Source: an uncultured Collinsella sp. (GTDB taxonomy: Bacteria; Actinomycetota; Coriobacteriia; Coriobacteriales; Coriobacteriaceae). From it: a DNA stretch of 64,000 bases. Where the stretch lies: the NCBI GenBank assembly GCA_902496455.1, contig CABVAY010000003.1, positions 21,134 through 85,133 on the forward strand, read 5' to 3'. Both the position numbers and the translations under genes were made by a program. The notes beneath the pieces are model-generated. The model saw only the letters and a list, made by a program, of their open reading frames with translations. It ran no database searches and was not told the DNA's origin. Positions 10,628 through 18,698 of the stretch are shown one piece after another; positions within the stretch are counted from its first letter, which is position 1; each line of letters opens with the position of its first letter.

Positions 10628-11812
10628 GTGGGCAAGGCTAAGGCTAAGGCGAAGAAAAAGACGACGGGGGCGCGGGCTAAGCGCGATCGTCGTCGGAAGC
10701 TTGCGACCGAGGCCCCCGCGTCTGCCGAGGAGCTGCTGGCAAGCGTACCGGGACTTGACGCGCTGCAGGACGTTCCGGCGTTTGATGACCTGTCGGTCGA
10801 TGAAGCTCAGCAGACGGCATTTGACGACTTTTGCGCACATGCCGAGGAGCCCGAGCAGATGCAGCTTGGCGCCGTGGTGCGCTTGGATCGCGGGTTTCCG
10901 CTGGTGGCGACGGCCGACGATACCTTTCGTGCCGAGCATGCCGTGGGGTTTGCCAAGTCGCGCGGCGAGGACGAGGTGCTGCTGCCCGCCGTGGGCGACC
11001 GTGTGGCGGTGCGCCGCGCTCCCGGGCACGATATGGGCGTGATTGAGTGCGTTCTGCCGCGCCGTACGAGCTTTGAGCGTTGGCGCGGCCGTGCCCGTGG
11101 AGAGCGCCAGGTGCTCTGCTCCAACGTGGATAGCGTGCTAATCGTGCAGGCGCTCGGTGCCGGTGAGGTGCTGCTCGACCGCGTGGCGCGCTCGCTGGTG
11201 TTGGCGCTCGACTGCGATGCCGAGCCGGTGGTGGTGCTCACCAAAGCTGACCGCTGCGATGCCGAGGAGCTCGAGCGCGATCTGGACCGCGTGCGCCGCC
11301 TGGTGGGTCCGGACGTGCGCGTGATCGTTACGTCCTCTGCCGAGGGCCGCGGCCTAGACGAGGTCCGTGCCTGCGTGCCTGCCGGGAGCTGCGCCATGAT
11401 TCTGGGCGAGTCGGGTGCCGGCAAGTCGACGCTGCTCAATGCACTGCTGGGCCACGATACGTTGGCGACCGGCGGTGTGCGCGAACGCGACGACCAGGGC
11501 CGTCACACTACCGTCGCGCGCGTGATGGTGGCGCTGCCGGGCGACGCCGGCGTGATCGCCGATGCCCCGGGCCTGCGCAGTCTACCGCTCGTGGGTCACG
11601 AGCGGGGTCTGGCGCGCGCCTTCCCCGAGATTGTCGAGGCATCGCGCGCGTGCCGGTTTGGCGATTGCACACATACCCATGAGCCGGGCTGCGCCGTTCG
11701 CGAGGCCGAGGACGCCGGGCAGATCGACAGCCTGCGGCTGGAAACGTTCCAAAACCTGGCGTCATCCATGCGCGTGAGCGCTCAAATGCTCGATCCCGAT
11801 GTTCATCTGTAA
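10628..11812 (+). CDS. rsgA: Small-ribosomal-subunit-dependent GTPase A
   Basis: RsgA is a circularly permuted GTPase that helps mature the 30S subunit. A basic Lys/Ala/Arg-rich N-terminal extension comes first, then an OB-fold (region DRVAVRRAPGHDMGVIECVL). The GTPase motifs appear in permuted order: TKAD (G4), GESGAGKST (G1), RHTTVARV (G2) and DAPG (G3). The C-terminal zinc knuckle is CRFGDCTHTHEPGC. The length of 394 residues is normal, with the N-terminal tail the only long addition. GTG 10628 is chosen because GGGAGG at 10617-10622 is well spaced to it; the GTG 21 bp upstream has no site. It is flanked by terminators on both sides, so it is probably monocistronic. Confidence 0.95.
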   Translation: MGKAKAKAKKKTTGARAKRDRRRKLATEAPASAEELLASVPGLDALQDVPAFDDLSVDEAQQTAFDDFCAHAEEPEQMQLGAVVRLDRGFPLVATADDTFRAEHAVGFAKSRGEDEVLLPAVGDRVAVRRAPGHDMGVIECVLPRRTSFERWRGRARGERQVLCSNVDSVLIVQALGAGEVLLDRVARSLVLALDCDAEPVVVLTKADRCDAEELERDLDRVRRLVGPDVRVIVTSSAEGRGLDEVRACVPAGSCAMILGESGAGKSTLLNALLGHDTLATGGVRERDDQGRHTTVARVMVALPGDAGVIADAPGLRSLPLVGHERGLARAFPEIVEASRACRFGDCTHTHEPGCAVREAEDAGQIDSLRLETFQNLASSMRVSAQMLDPDVHL

Positions 11813-11830
11813 TTGATTTTTCCTATGACA

Positions 11831-11864
11831 GCCGTCTCCCAACTGTTCGGGAGACGGCTTTTTT
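11831..11864 (+). terminator. Rho-independent terminator of rsgA
   Basis: GCCGTCTCCC 11831-11840, an 8-nt loop, GGGAGACGGC 11849-11858, then TTTTTT. The following 200 bp (11865-12064) carry no gene; a promoter for the pilus operon must lie here, but no strong -35/-10 pair stands out. Confidence 0.93.
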
Positions 11865-12064
11865 GCTGCGGAAAAGCCTCGAAACATGCAGTTTGCTGAC
11901 GTGCTGACCAAAACCTTGCCATGAGCTTGACGGGCTGGTCAGCTTTTGGCCAGCGATTGGTTTGACATCGAAAACCAAGATCGCGATTGCGCCGCTTTGC
12001 GCTCTGACCGCCCAGACAATGGTGGTACGGGCATTCGCCCGGCACTGCCATGAGAGGAGCGGTC

Positions 12065-12724
12065 GTGAACAAGAGCAAGCGCATCGCCATCAGTCTGGTC
12101 GCGGGCGTGCTCGCTGCTCTGCTCTGCATGGTTTACGGCTCGTCGATCCGCTCGCAAGCCGAACGGGTTCAGGCTGAGACCTTGGCCAAGTACGGTGGCG
12201 ATCGCGTCGAGGTATGCGTCGCGGCGCGCGATATCGATGTGGGCGAGACCCTCGATGAGACCAATGTCATAACCCAGGAATGGCTGACGAGTCTGCTGCC
12301 GCGTGACGCGGCGACCGAGCTGCGCCAGGTGCGCGGCGACGTGACGACTTCGCGTATTCCCAAAAACGCCGTGATCTGCAATGTCTACACCAAGGCCGAG
12401 AGCCACAAGCTCGAGGTGCCTAAGGGCAAGGTCGCCGTTTCGGTGGCGGTCGATGCCGAGCACTCGGTCGGCGGCGCCACGGGCGTGGGCAGCTACGTGG
12501 ATGTGTATGTGCAAAAAGACGGCGTAACCGATCGGCTGTGCGGCGCGTACGTGATCGATACCAGTGAGGATTCCGGTGCCACGCGCGAGGGCAAGATCGA
12601 ATGGGTGACGCTGGCGGCTGACCCCGAAGACGTCAAGGAACTGCTGGGAGCCTCGGGCAAGGGAACGGTCAGCTTGACGATTCCCGCCACGGCGCGCGGC
12701 AAAAAGAGCGGAGGCGACGAGTGA
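12065..12724 (+). CDS. cpaB: Flp pilus assembly protein CpaB/RcpC-like (SAF domain)
   Basis: First gene of the Tad/Flp pilus operon. The N-terminus NKSKRIAISLVAGVLAALLC is a short basic stretch followed by one membrane helix, placing the rest outside the membrane. A SAF domain follows, starting at VEVCVAARDIDVGETLDETN, as in CpaB/RcpC proteins, which are thought to contact peptidoglycan or the pilus channel. It ends with a lysine-rich tail. GTG 12065 is preferred because GAGAGGA at 12052-12058 is six bases upstream; the ATG at 12050 has no site. The stop codon overlaps the start of the next gene (TGATG), so translation is coupled. Confidence 0.85.
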   Translation: MNKSKRIAISLVAGVLAALLCMVYGSSIRSQAERVQAETLAKYGGDRVEVCVAARDIDVGETLDETNVITQEWLTSLLPRDAATELRQVRGDVTTSRIPKNAVICNVYTKAESHKLEVPKGKVAVSVAVDAEHSVGGATGVGSYVDVYVQKDGVTDRLCGAYVIDTSEDSGATREGKIEWVTLAADPEDVKELLGASGKGTVSLTIPATARGKKSGGDE

Positions 12725-14373
12725 TGAAGGCGATCTGGCTTGCGTGCTGCGCGTGCGGCGATTACGGGCTGTTGCAGCAGGAAGTCGAGGGCCGTGATGC
12801 GGGTGCACAGGTGCTTCGCGTGGGTGACCTGGACGGGCTGGTTTCCATGGCGCGGGCGTTTCCGTCGCGCCGCGGGGCTGCCATCATCGCGGCGTCTCTG
12901 TTTGATATCGAAGATGTGCGCAAGACTGTTGCGCGCCTGACGGCCGAAGGCCGCGTGAGTCGCGTGGTCGTGTTGATAGAAGTGCTCGATCCGTCGGATA
13001 TCGAGGGACTGTTTCGCGCGGGGGCGACCGAGGTCATCGCTGCGCACAGTATATGCGGCAACGGGCGCGCGGGCGAGGGAGCGGTTGATTCCGATCGGCG
13101 CATGACGATTGAGCCCGATGCTTTTGTTGATAGGGAACCCGGGGCGCCTCGCGCTACAAGAGGCCCGCGTGTTGATGATTATGGAAAAGCGGAAGCCGAG
13201 CATGGTCGGCGCCCCCGGAACCCCCTTGTATACGATGACGCTGGAGGGCCGGCACAGCATGCTGGCGACTCCCCGGCTGTAGATATGGGATACGTGCACG
13301 GCGTGAATCTGGCGGATGAACTCGACGAAGTTGAGGGCTTTGCCGGGTGCGGCGAGTTGTCGCTGATGCAGCATGAGCAGATTGCACAGAACGAGCCTGC
13401 CTTGCAGACCGAACAAGCTGCCATGCCGGCTTGGACGCAGCGTGTGGTTGCGGCGGGGGAGACGGGGACGCTGTCGCCGACGCCCGCCCCGCCGCCTCCG
13501 ATGCTGCCGGCAGACGCTGCCGCTCCGCAGCATCGAGCTCCGGTCATCTGCGCCATTTCGGGTTCGGGCGGTTGCGGCAAGTCGACGATCGTTGCCACCA
13601 TGGCACACATATCGTCGCTGTTGGGCTTGCGTGCCGCCGTGCTCGACCTGGACCTGATGTTTGGAAACCTTTACGACTTGTTAGGCGTCGATGCTCCGCG
13701 CGATATGGCGGCACTTATCGAGCCGTCGGCGGCGGGCGCGCTCACCGAGCCGGATATCGTAGCCACATCGATGCGCGTGGCGCCGGGCGTTACGCTCTGG
13801 GGTCCCGTCGCGGCGCCCGAGCAAGCCGAGCTCATGGCACGTCCGGTGGAGCTATTGCTTGATGTCCTGCGTCGCGAATCCGACGTGGTCTTTATCGATA
13901 CCTCGGTCTTTTGGGGCGACGCCGTGGCGGCTGCGGTGGCGGCGAGCGACCGTTGCCTGGTCGTTGGCGATGCGGCGGTGTCGTCCGCGACATCGGCATC
14001 GCGCGTCATTGAACTGGCAAGTCGAGTAGGTGTGCCGCGCACGCGCATGAGCGCCGTGTTCAACCGGTTCGGTGCGCGCGGGGCAGACGAGGACGTCGCC
14101 ATGCGCTTTGAGATTGCCTGTGCGTTGAGCTCAAAGATTCGTATCGCCGATGGCGGGCAGGATCTCGCCGCGCTCATGGCGTTTGGGCGCGCTGACGAGG
14201 CAGTGGGTCAGACGAGCGCTTTCGCGACCAGCGTGCGCGAGGCCACGCGCGAGATGCTCGTGGAACTGGGGTGCGCCGTCGGCCCTTGGAGCGATATAGT
14301 CGCCGACCGTGCAACGCGCACCGATCGCCCGCGTATCCGCCTTCCCTGGTCGCGCGAGGGTGATCAGCGATGA
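12724..14373 (+). CDS. tadZ: Pilus assembly ATPase TadZ/CpaE-like
   Basis: TadZ proteins are MinD/ParA-like ATPases with an atypical receiver domain that place the pilus machine at its site in the cell. Residues 1-110 resemble a degenerate receiver fold. Residues about 115-270 are a long, low-complexity, Pro/Ala/Glu-rich linker (e.g. PTPAPPPPMLPAD), unusually long for the family. The ATPase domain starts at VICAISGSGGCGKST with a deviant Walker A (about 280-290), continues with AVLDLDLMFGN and VVFIDTS (Walker B region) and ends with a basic tail. ATG 12724 lies after GGAGG 12711-12715; a GTG precedes it by one codon. It overlaps tadA by 4 bp. Confidence 0.85.
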   Translation: MKAIWLACCACGDYGLLQQEVEGRDAGAQVLRVGDLDGLVSMARAFPSRRGAAIIAASLFDIEDVRKTVARLTAEGRVSRVVVLIEVLDPSDIEGLFRAGATEVIAAHSICGNGRAGEGAVDSDRRMTIEPDAFVDREPGAPRATRGPRVDDYGKAEAEHGRRPRNPLVYDDAGGPAQHAGDSPAVDMGYVHGVNLADELDEVEGFAGCGELSLMQHEQIAQNEPALQTEQAAMPAWTQRVVAAGETGTLSPTPAPPPPMLPADAAAPQHRAPVICAISGSGGCGKSTIVATMAHISSLLGLRAAVLDLDLMFGNLYDLLGVDAPRDMAALIEPSAAGALTEPDIVATSMRVAPGVTLWGPVAAPEQAELMARPVELLLDVLRRESDVVFIDTSVFWGDAVAAAVAASDRCLVVGDAAVSSATSASRVIELASRVGVPRTRMSAVFNRFGARGADEDVAMRFEIACALSSKIRIADGGQDLAALMAFGRADEAVGQTSAFATSVREATREMLVELGCAVGPWSDIVADRATRTDRPRIRLPWSREGDQR

Positions 14374-15698
14374 GCCTGCAAACGAGGATTAAGGCTGCCG
14401 GCGCTGCAGCGGCGGCAGCGCCTGTAGATGCGGGGCGTCGCCGCGCGGTGAAACGACGTACCAAGCGCGCCGTGATGGACCGCATGGGTTACGACGAAGT
14501 GGCGCGTATCAGCGCCTATATCGACCCGGCACTTGCCCGCTCGGAATTGCGTCCCGCGGTGGAGGCGGCGCTCAATGTTGAAGAGCCGACCGACCTCGCG
14601 ACGACCGAGCGCGAGACCATCATCGACGAGATTTTGGATGACGTGGTGGGCTTGGGGCCGTTGCAGCCGCTCATCGAGGACGACACCGTTACCGAGATCA
14701 TGATCAACGGCTGCCGCTCGGCTTTCTTTGAACGCGGCGGCGTCTTGCACCCCATCGAGCATGCGTTTGAGGATGATGAACAGATCCGTGTGCTTATCGA
14801 CCGCATCATCTCGCCACTTGGCCGCCGTATCGACGAGCGCAGCCCCATCGTCAACGCCCGCCTCAAAACGGGCTATCGCGTCAACGCGGTGATTCCGCCT
14901 GTGGCGATTGACGGACCGATTCTCACCATCCGAAAGTTCTCGGACCGTATCTGCTCGCTGGACGAGCTTGTGGGGCTGGGGTCGCTGCCGCTTTGGTATG
15001 CGCAGCTGCTGTCGTGCGCGGTGTCGCTGCGACAGGACCTGGCGGTTGCGGGAGGCACGGGGTCTGGTAAGACCACCCTGCTCAACGCGTTGTCATGCGA
15101 GATTTCCACCGGCGAGCGCATCGTGACGATCGAGGACTCTGCCGAGCTCAAGTTTGCGCATCATCCGCACGTGGTGCGCCTAGAGGCGCGCGAGGCTTCA
15201 ATTGAGGGCGAGGGCGCGGTGACGATCCGCGACCTGGTGACCAATGCCCTGCGCATGCGCCCCGACCGCATCGTGGTGGGCGAGGTGCGCGGTGCCGAGT
15301 GCTGCGACATGTTGCAGGCCATGAACACGGGCCACGATGGGTCGCTCACCACACTTCATGCGGGTTCAGAACAGGAGACCGTGGTGCGTCTGACGTTGCT
15401 TGCACGTTATGGCATCGATCTGCCGAGCGAGCTCATCGAGGAGCAGATTGCCATGGCGCTCGACGGCATCGTGATGTCCGAGCGCCACGCCGATGGCAGG
15501 CGTTTCGTCTCCTCGTATTCGGGGGTGCGTCGCGCCGCTTCGGGCGGCGTAGAACTCGAGCGCTATGTGACTTTCGATGCCGCCGAGCGAACCTGGACGC
15601 TTGACCGCGAGCCGCCGTTTATCGCAGAAGGCCTGCGGTCGGGGACGCTCACACAAGAGGAGGTGGACGAATGGAGGTCGCTGTGCCCCTCGTCGTAG
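14370..15698 (+). CDS. tadA: Tad pilus assembly ATPase TadA/CpaF
   Basis: The hexameric secretion ATPase that drives pilin extraction and assembly at the cytoplasmic face of the membrane. An N-terminal all-alpha region (DEILDDVVGLGPLQPLIED and TEIMINGC) is typical of CpaF. The ATPase core carries Walker A GGTGSGKTT from residue 228, the Asp box TIEDSAEL, the Walker B/arginine region RIVVGEVRGAE and the His box TGHDGSLTTLHAG. At 442 residues it is full length. Its ATG overlaps the tadZ stop (ATGA), and its last 28 bp overlap tadB. Confidence 0.96.
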   Translation: MSLQTRIKAAGAAAAAAPVDAGRRRAVKRRTKRAVMDRMGYDEVARISAYIDPALARSELRPAVEAALNVEEPTDLATTERETIIDEILDDVVGLGPLQPLIEDDTVTEIMINGCRSAFFERGGVLHPIEHAFEDDEQIRVLIDRIISPLGRRIDERSPIVNARLKTGYRVNAVIPPVAIDGPILTIRKFSDRICSLDELVGLGSLPLWYAQLLSCAVSLRQDLAVAGGTGSGKTTLLNALSCEISTGERIVTIEDSAELKFAHHPHVVRLEAREASIEGEGAVTIRDLVTNALRMRPDRIVVGEVRGAECCDMLQAMNTGHDGSLTTLHAGSEQETVVRLTLLARYGIDLPSELIEEQIAMALDGIVMSERHADGRRFVSSYSGVRRAASGGVELERYVTFDAAERTWTLDREPPFIAEGLRSGTLTQEEVDEWRSLCPSS

Positions 15699-16597
15699 GG
15701 GGTTTGGCAGGGTTTTCTGTTGCGACGGCGTGCGGGGCGGAACCTCGTGTGCCGCAGGTGCCGACGGCGGAGCTGGCGCGTCAGGCGCTCGAGACGGTGG
15801 CAGAGAAGCTGCCGCGTGAGCTGGTGGAAAACGATCTGCTGAAAAAGATCGCCCGTTCGTGGGCATCGCTGGCTCCGGCGCATCGCCTTGGCCTCGTGAT
15901 CGAGGATGCTTCGGGGCGTTTGGCGTTTCTGCTGCTATCGAGCGGTATCTGCTGCGTTTTACTAACGATGGTGTCGTTATCGCCCCTCGGATTTGCCTTG
16001 GGACTTGTTGCTCCGATTGCCGTTGGCGCCGCTCGGGATGGCTTTGAGAGCCGGCGCGAGCAACACGATGCAGAAGAGGCCATGCCCGAGGCGTTTACCG
16101 CACTTTCCATGTCGCTTGCCTCGGGACATTCGCTGGCCCAGGGCATGCGCTTTGTGGGCGCTCATGCGCAAGAGCCGGTACATACCGAGTTTTTGCGGGT
16201 GGCGGCGGCGATCGATTGCGGCATCTCGGCGACCGACGCGCTCGATGACTTGCTCGTGCGCATCGACGCCCCCGGTCTTTCGCTTGTGACCTTGGCGCTT
16301 AAGGTGTCACAGCGCACTGGCGCTCCGCTTGCCGACTTACTGTCCGAGGCGTCGAGCATGGTGGGGGAGCGCATTGAGCTCAAGCGCCGCCTGGATGTTA
16401 AGACGTCGCAGGCTCGCATGTCGGCGCATATGGTCGCGGCGATGCCGGCGGGCATGTGCGCGGTGTTGGCGCTGCTTTCGGCAGATTTCCGTCGCGGTCT
16501 TGCGACGCCTGCCGGTGCGGGCGCTGTGGTGCTGGGTCTAGCCCTCAACGTCGTTGCCCTGGTGGTTATCCGGCGCATTATGCGGGTGGAGCTATGA
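15671..16597 (+). CDS. tadB: Tad pilus platform protein TadB (type II secretion F domain)
   Basis: An inner-membrane platform protein that works with TadC around the TadA ATPase. It has an N-terminal membrane segment, a cytoplasmic linker, a pair of helices (LAFLLLSSGICCVLLTM and FALGLVAPIAVGAA), then the cytoplasmic T2SSF domain beginning MPEAFTALSMSLASGHSL, and two C-terminal membrane helices. The start at 15671 has AGGAGGTGG just upstream within the tadA coding sequence, which explains the 28-bp overlap. The end overlaps tadC by 4 bp. Confidence 0.88.
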   Translation: MEVAVPLVVGGLAGFSVATACGAEPRVPQVPTAELARQALETVAEKLPRELVENDLLKKIARSWASLAPAHRLGLVIEDASGRLAFLLLSSGICCVLLTMVSLSPLGFALGLVAPIAVGAARDGFESRREQHDAEEAMPEAFTALSMSLASGHSLAQGMRFVGAHAQEPVHTEFLRVAAAIDCGISATDALDDLLVRIDAPGLSLVTLALKVSQRTGAPLADLLSEASSMVGERIELKRRLDVKTSQARMSAHMVAAMPAGMCAVLALLSADFRRGLATPAGAGAVVLGLALNVVALVVIRRIMRVEL

Positions 16598-17235
16598 GCG
16601 CCCCGGTTGCAGTTGTGGCTTGCCTGTGTGCCCTGAGTGTATTTGTCGCGACGGGTTTGGATCGGGCGGATGCGCGCGAGATCGCAGGGGCCTGCAAGCG
16701 CGAGGCGGTGCGGGTCGCTGCCGCGGGTCGCTCGGTGGTCGATGCTCTGGCCGCGCGAATGAAGGGCGCGGTTGGAGCGGGCGGCCCGGCGCGAGTGTCG
16801 CTCGGCGAAGTGTCCGAGATGATCGATGTTGTGCGCTTGGGTCTTTCGGCCGGTCTTTCGTTTGATGCAGCGCTTGAGATTTTCTGCGCCAACCGCCGGT
16901 CAGTGCTGGCTCTTCGCCTTGAGCGGGCCTGCATGGCGTGGCAGGTGGGCGTGGGCACGCGTGAGGACGAGTTGTTGGTCGCCGCGCGCGACCTGGACGT
17001 GCGAGCGCTCGAGACCTTTGCCATTACGGTGGGGCAGGCACTCGCCCTGGGTGCCCCACTTGCCGAGACGCTGGCCGCTCAAAGTCGCGAGATCCGTGCG
17101 GCTCATCGCGCCGCGGTCGAGCGCGAGATTGAGCGTGCGCCCGTCAAGCTGCTGATTCCCACCGGCACGCTCATCTTGCCGGCGTTGCTTCTGTCCATAT
17201 TGGGCCCGCTGCTGGGAGCAGGCGGGATGATGTAG
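16594..17235 (+). CDS. tadC: Tad pilus platform protein TadC (type II secretion F domain)
   Basis: Partner of TadB. One N-terminal membrane helix (VAVVACLCALSVFVATGL), a basic linker, then a T2SSF-like domain (SEMIDVVRLGLSAGLSFDAA, and TVGQALALGAPLAETL), ending with a hydrophobic C-terminal hairpin (PTGTLILPALLLSILGPLL). ATG 16594 overlaps the tadB stop as ATGA and is chosen for that reason over longer in-frame possibilities inside tadB. It is 11 bp from the pilin gene. Confidence 0.85.
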   Translation: MSAPVAVVACLCALSVFVATGLDRADAREIAGACKREAVRVAAAGRSVVDALAARMKGAVGAGGPARVSLGEVSEMIDVVRLGLSAGLSFDAALEIFCANRRSVLALRLERACMAWQVGVGTREDELLVAARDLDVRALETFAITVGQALALGAPLAETLAAQSREIRAAHRAAVEREIERAPVKLLIPTGTLILPALLLSILGPLLGAGGMM

Positions 17236-17245
17236 GGAGGAATAC

Positions 17246-17479
17246 ATGAACACGATGACTGACGCTGCTGGCAAGGTCCAGGGCTGGGCGTTTTGCCGGG
17301 CGGCATATGTTCGTCAGCGCGCCAAGGAGCTACTGCAGGAGGAGAGTGCACAGGGTACCACCGAGTATGCCATCTTGGTCGGCGTGCTCGTGGTGATCGC
17401 GATTATCGCCATCGTCGCATTTAAGGGCAAGGTTAAAGAGCTATGGGATGCGATCAGCGAGGGCATCAACAGCCTGTAG
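17246..17479 (+). CDS. flp: Flp-type major pilin candidate
   Basis: A 77-residue prepilin. A hydrophilic leader of 37 residues, long for this class, ends in AQG, and the predicted mature protein begins TTEYAILVGVLVVIAI, with the Glu-Tyr pair at mature positions 3-4 followed by the hydrophobic assembly helix. This matches Flp/class III-type signal peptides cut after Gly by a TadV/CpaA peptidase, which is not encoded in this window. A good GGGAGG lies at 17234-17239. The C-terminal part is short and charged (KGKVKELWDAISEGINSL), typical of small Flp subunits. Confidence 0.82.
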   Translation: MNTMTDAAGKVQGWAFCRAAYVRQRAKELLQEESAQGTTEYAILVGVLVVIAIIAIVAFKGKVKELWDAISEGINSL

Positions 17480-18006
17480 AGGGCGAGCGCCCCATCGGGG
17501 TGCTGCTGGTGTTTGCTTGCCTGATCGTGGCGATGGCGGCGGTGCTTTGGGGGCTTAACGCCGCGCGGCAGCAGCGTCCTGGGGCCGCCTTCGATTCGGG
17601 CTCAGATTCGGCGGTGGCGTCTCAAAAAGATGAGATGCGAGATGCGGACGATTCGGATGTCGCTGTCACGGCGCAAACCTTTCTGCGGACGCTCGACAAG
17701 CGGTCTGGCACTACGACGGATTCGCCTGAGGACAACGCGATTGCGGTCCGGCTTGCATGGTCCGAGGACCGACCGATGACCGAGGCAGCGGCGGATATGT
17801 TACGCGCCTACCGCGAGGTGCCAACGGCCCAGCTCGCCCTGAGCGGCTATCTCGATATTAAGGGCAACGTATGGGGCGCCATCGTGCGCGATGGGCGCGG
17901 CTGGGTCGATATGGTGACGGTTGCCGCGGATACCGGCGATGCTTCGTGTCGTCTGCGCGCGGTGCGCCTGGTCCCGCAAACAATAAGCTCAAAGGAAGGA
18001 TCGTGA
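17443..18006 (+). CDS. Hypothetical membrane-anchored protein of the pilus operon
   Basis: I do not recognise the family. One N-terminal membrane helix (GVLLVFACLIVAMAAVLWGL) is followed by an acidic, Ser/Asp-rich stretch and a compact C-terminal region with alternating hydrophobic residues, so the bulk should lie outside the membrane. The start is uncertain: ATG 17443 overlaps the pilin gene by 37 bp, whereas GTG 17500 would begin just before the membrane helix but has its GAGGG site too far upstream. Its position between the pilin and a second pilin-like gene suggests a pilus accessory role; this is inference from context only. Confidence 0.65.
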   Translation: MGCDQRGHQQPVEGERPIGVLLVFACLIVAMAAVLWGLNAARQQRPGAAFDSGSDSAVASQKDEMRDADDSDVAVTAQTFLRTLDKRSGTTTDSPEDNAIAVRLAWSEDRPMTEAAADMLRAYREVPTAQLALSGYLDIKGNVWGAIVRDGRGWVDMVTVAADTGDASCRLRAVRLVPQTISSKEGS

Positions 18007-18007
18007 A

Positions 18008-18226
18008 ATGCATGGCGTTCTGCGTGAAGAGGTTGCCCAAGCGGCTGTGGAATACGCCATCGTCACGGTGGCGCTGCTATCGATCGTGCTGGCGATTGCG
18101 GGACTTTGGCGTGCTGGCACCGATGGACGCTTGGCGGCGCTGGTTGAGCGGGCGGCATCCCATGGCGTTGCCTCGATGTCGGTTATCGACGCCGCCGCGG
18201 GCGCTAAGGACATCGCGTTGTATTGA
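18008..18226 (+). CDS. Second small pilin-like protein
   Basis: A 72-residue protein with the leader MHGVLREEVAQ, a class III-like motif AQAAVEYAIVTVALLSIVLA in which Glu-Tyr precedes a hydrophobic helix, and a 40-residue mature tail (GRLAALVERAASHGVASMSV). It resembles the pilin at 17246 more than TadE, and may be a minor pilin or tip subunit. GGAAGG upstream at 17995-18000 supports ATG 18008. It ends in TGA at 18224-18226, inside the region where the next protein begins in another frame. Confidence 0.72.
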   Translation: MHGVLREEVAQAAVEYAIVTVALLSIVLAIAGLWRAGTDGRLAALVERAASHGVASMSVIDAAAGAKDIALY

Positions 18227-18698
18227 TATCGCGCACGAGGACCGGGCGCAGTCTACGGTCGAGGCTGCTTTTTTGCTGCCGACGTTTCTGACGCTCATCC
18301 TTCTCGCACTGCAACCGGTGTGCCTGCTTTATACGCGCGCGGTCATGGAGTCTGCCGCCGCCGAGACCGCGCGGCTCATGACCACGACGACGGCGGAGGA
18401 CGACGATCTTAAGGAGTTCACCCGCCGCCGGCTTGCCGCAGTGCCCAACGTTTCGATCTTTCATGCCGGCGGGCCGTTGTCGTGGGATATCGAGCTTGGC
18501 CGGGCCGGTGCGGGTGGCGTTTCGTCCGTGTCCGTTTCCGGCGAGGTCAAGCCGTTGCCTGTGATCGGTGCGTTTGCGCAGGCTATGGGTGGTACCGCCG
18601 AGGGCGGCTACGTTGAGCTCAAGGTCGATGTCTCGTATCAATCGCGTCCCGAATGGCTGGAGGGAGATTATGATTCGTGGATTGCTGCATGGGATTAA
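18162..18698 (+). CDS. tadE: TadE-like pseudopilin, start codon unclear
   Basis: A TadE-family minor pilin. The conserved part begins AHEDRAQSTVEAAFLLPTFL, with the Glu needed for peptidase recognition and a hydrophobic helix, followed by a roughly 130-residue extracellular domain. No standard start codon lies near this motif: in-frame candidates are ATG 18162 and TTG 18168, giving a 20-residue extension that overlaps the previous gene by 65 bp, or a rare ATT at 18222 directly before IDIAHED. The downstream frame is intact to TAA 18696-18698. It overlaps tadG by 29 bp. Confidence 0.75.
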   Translation: MALPRCRLSTPPRALRTSRCIDIAHEDRAQSTVEAAFLLPTFLTLILLALQPVCLLYTRAVMESAAAETARLMTTTTAEDDDLKEFTRRRLAAVPNVSIFHAGGPLSWDIELGRAGAGGVSSVSVSGEVKPLPVIGAFAQAMGGTAEGGYVELKVDVSYQSRPEWLEGDYDSWIAAWD

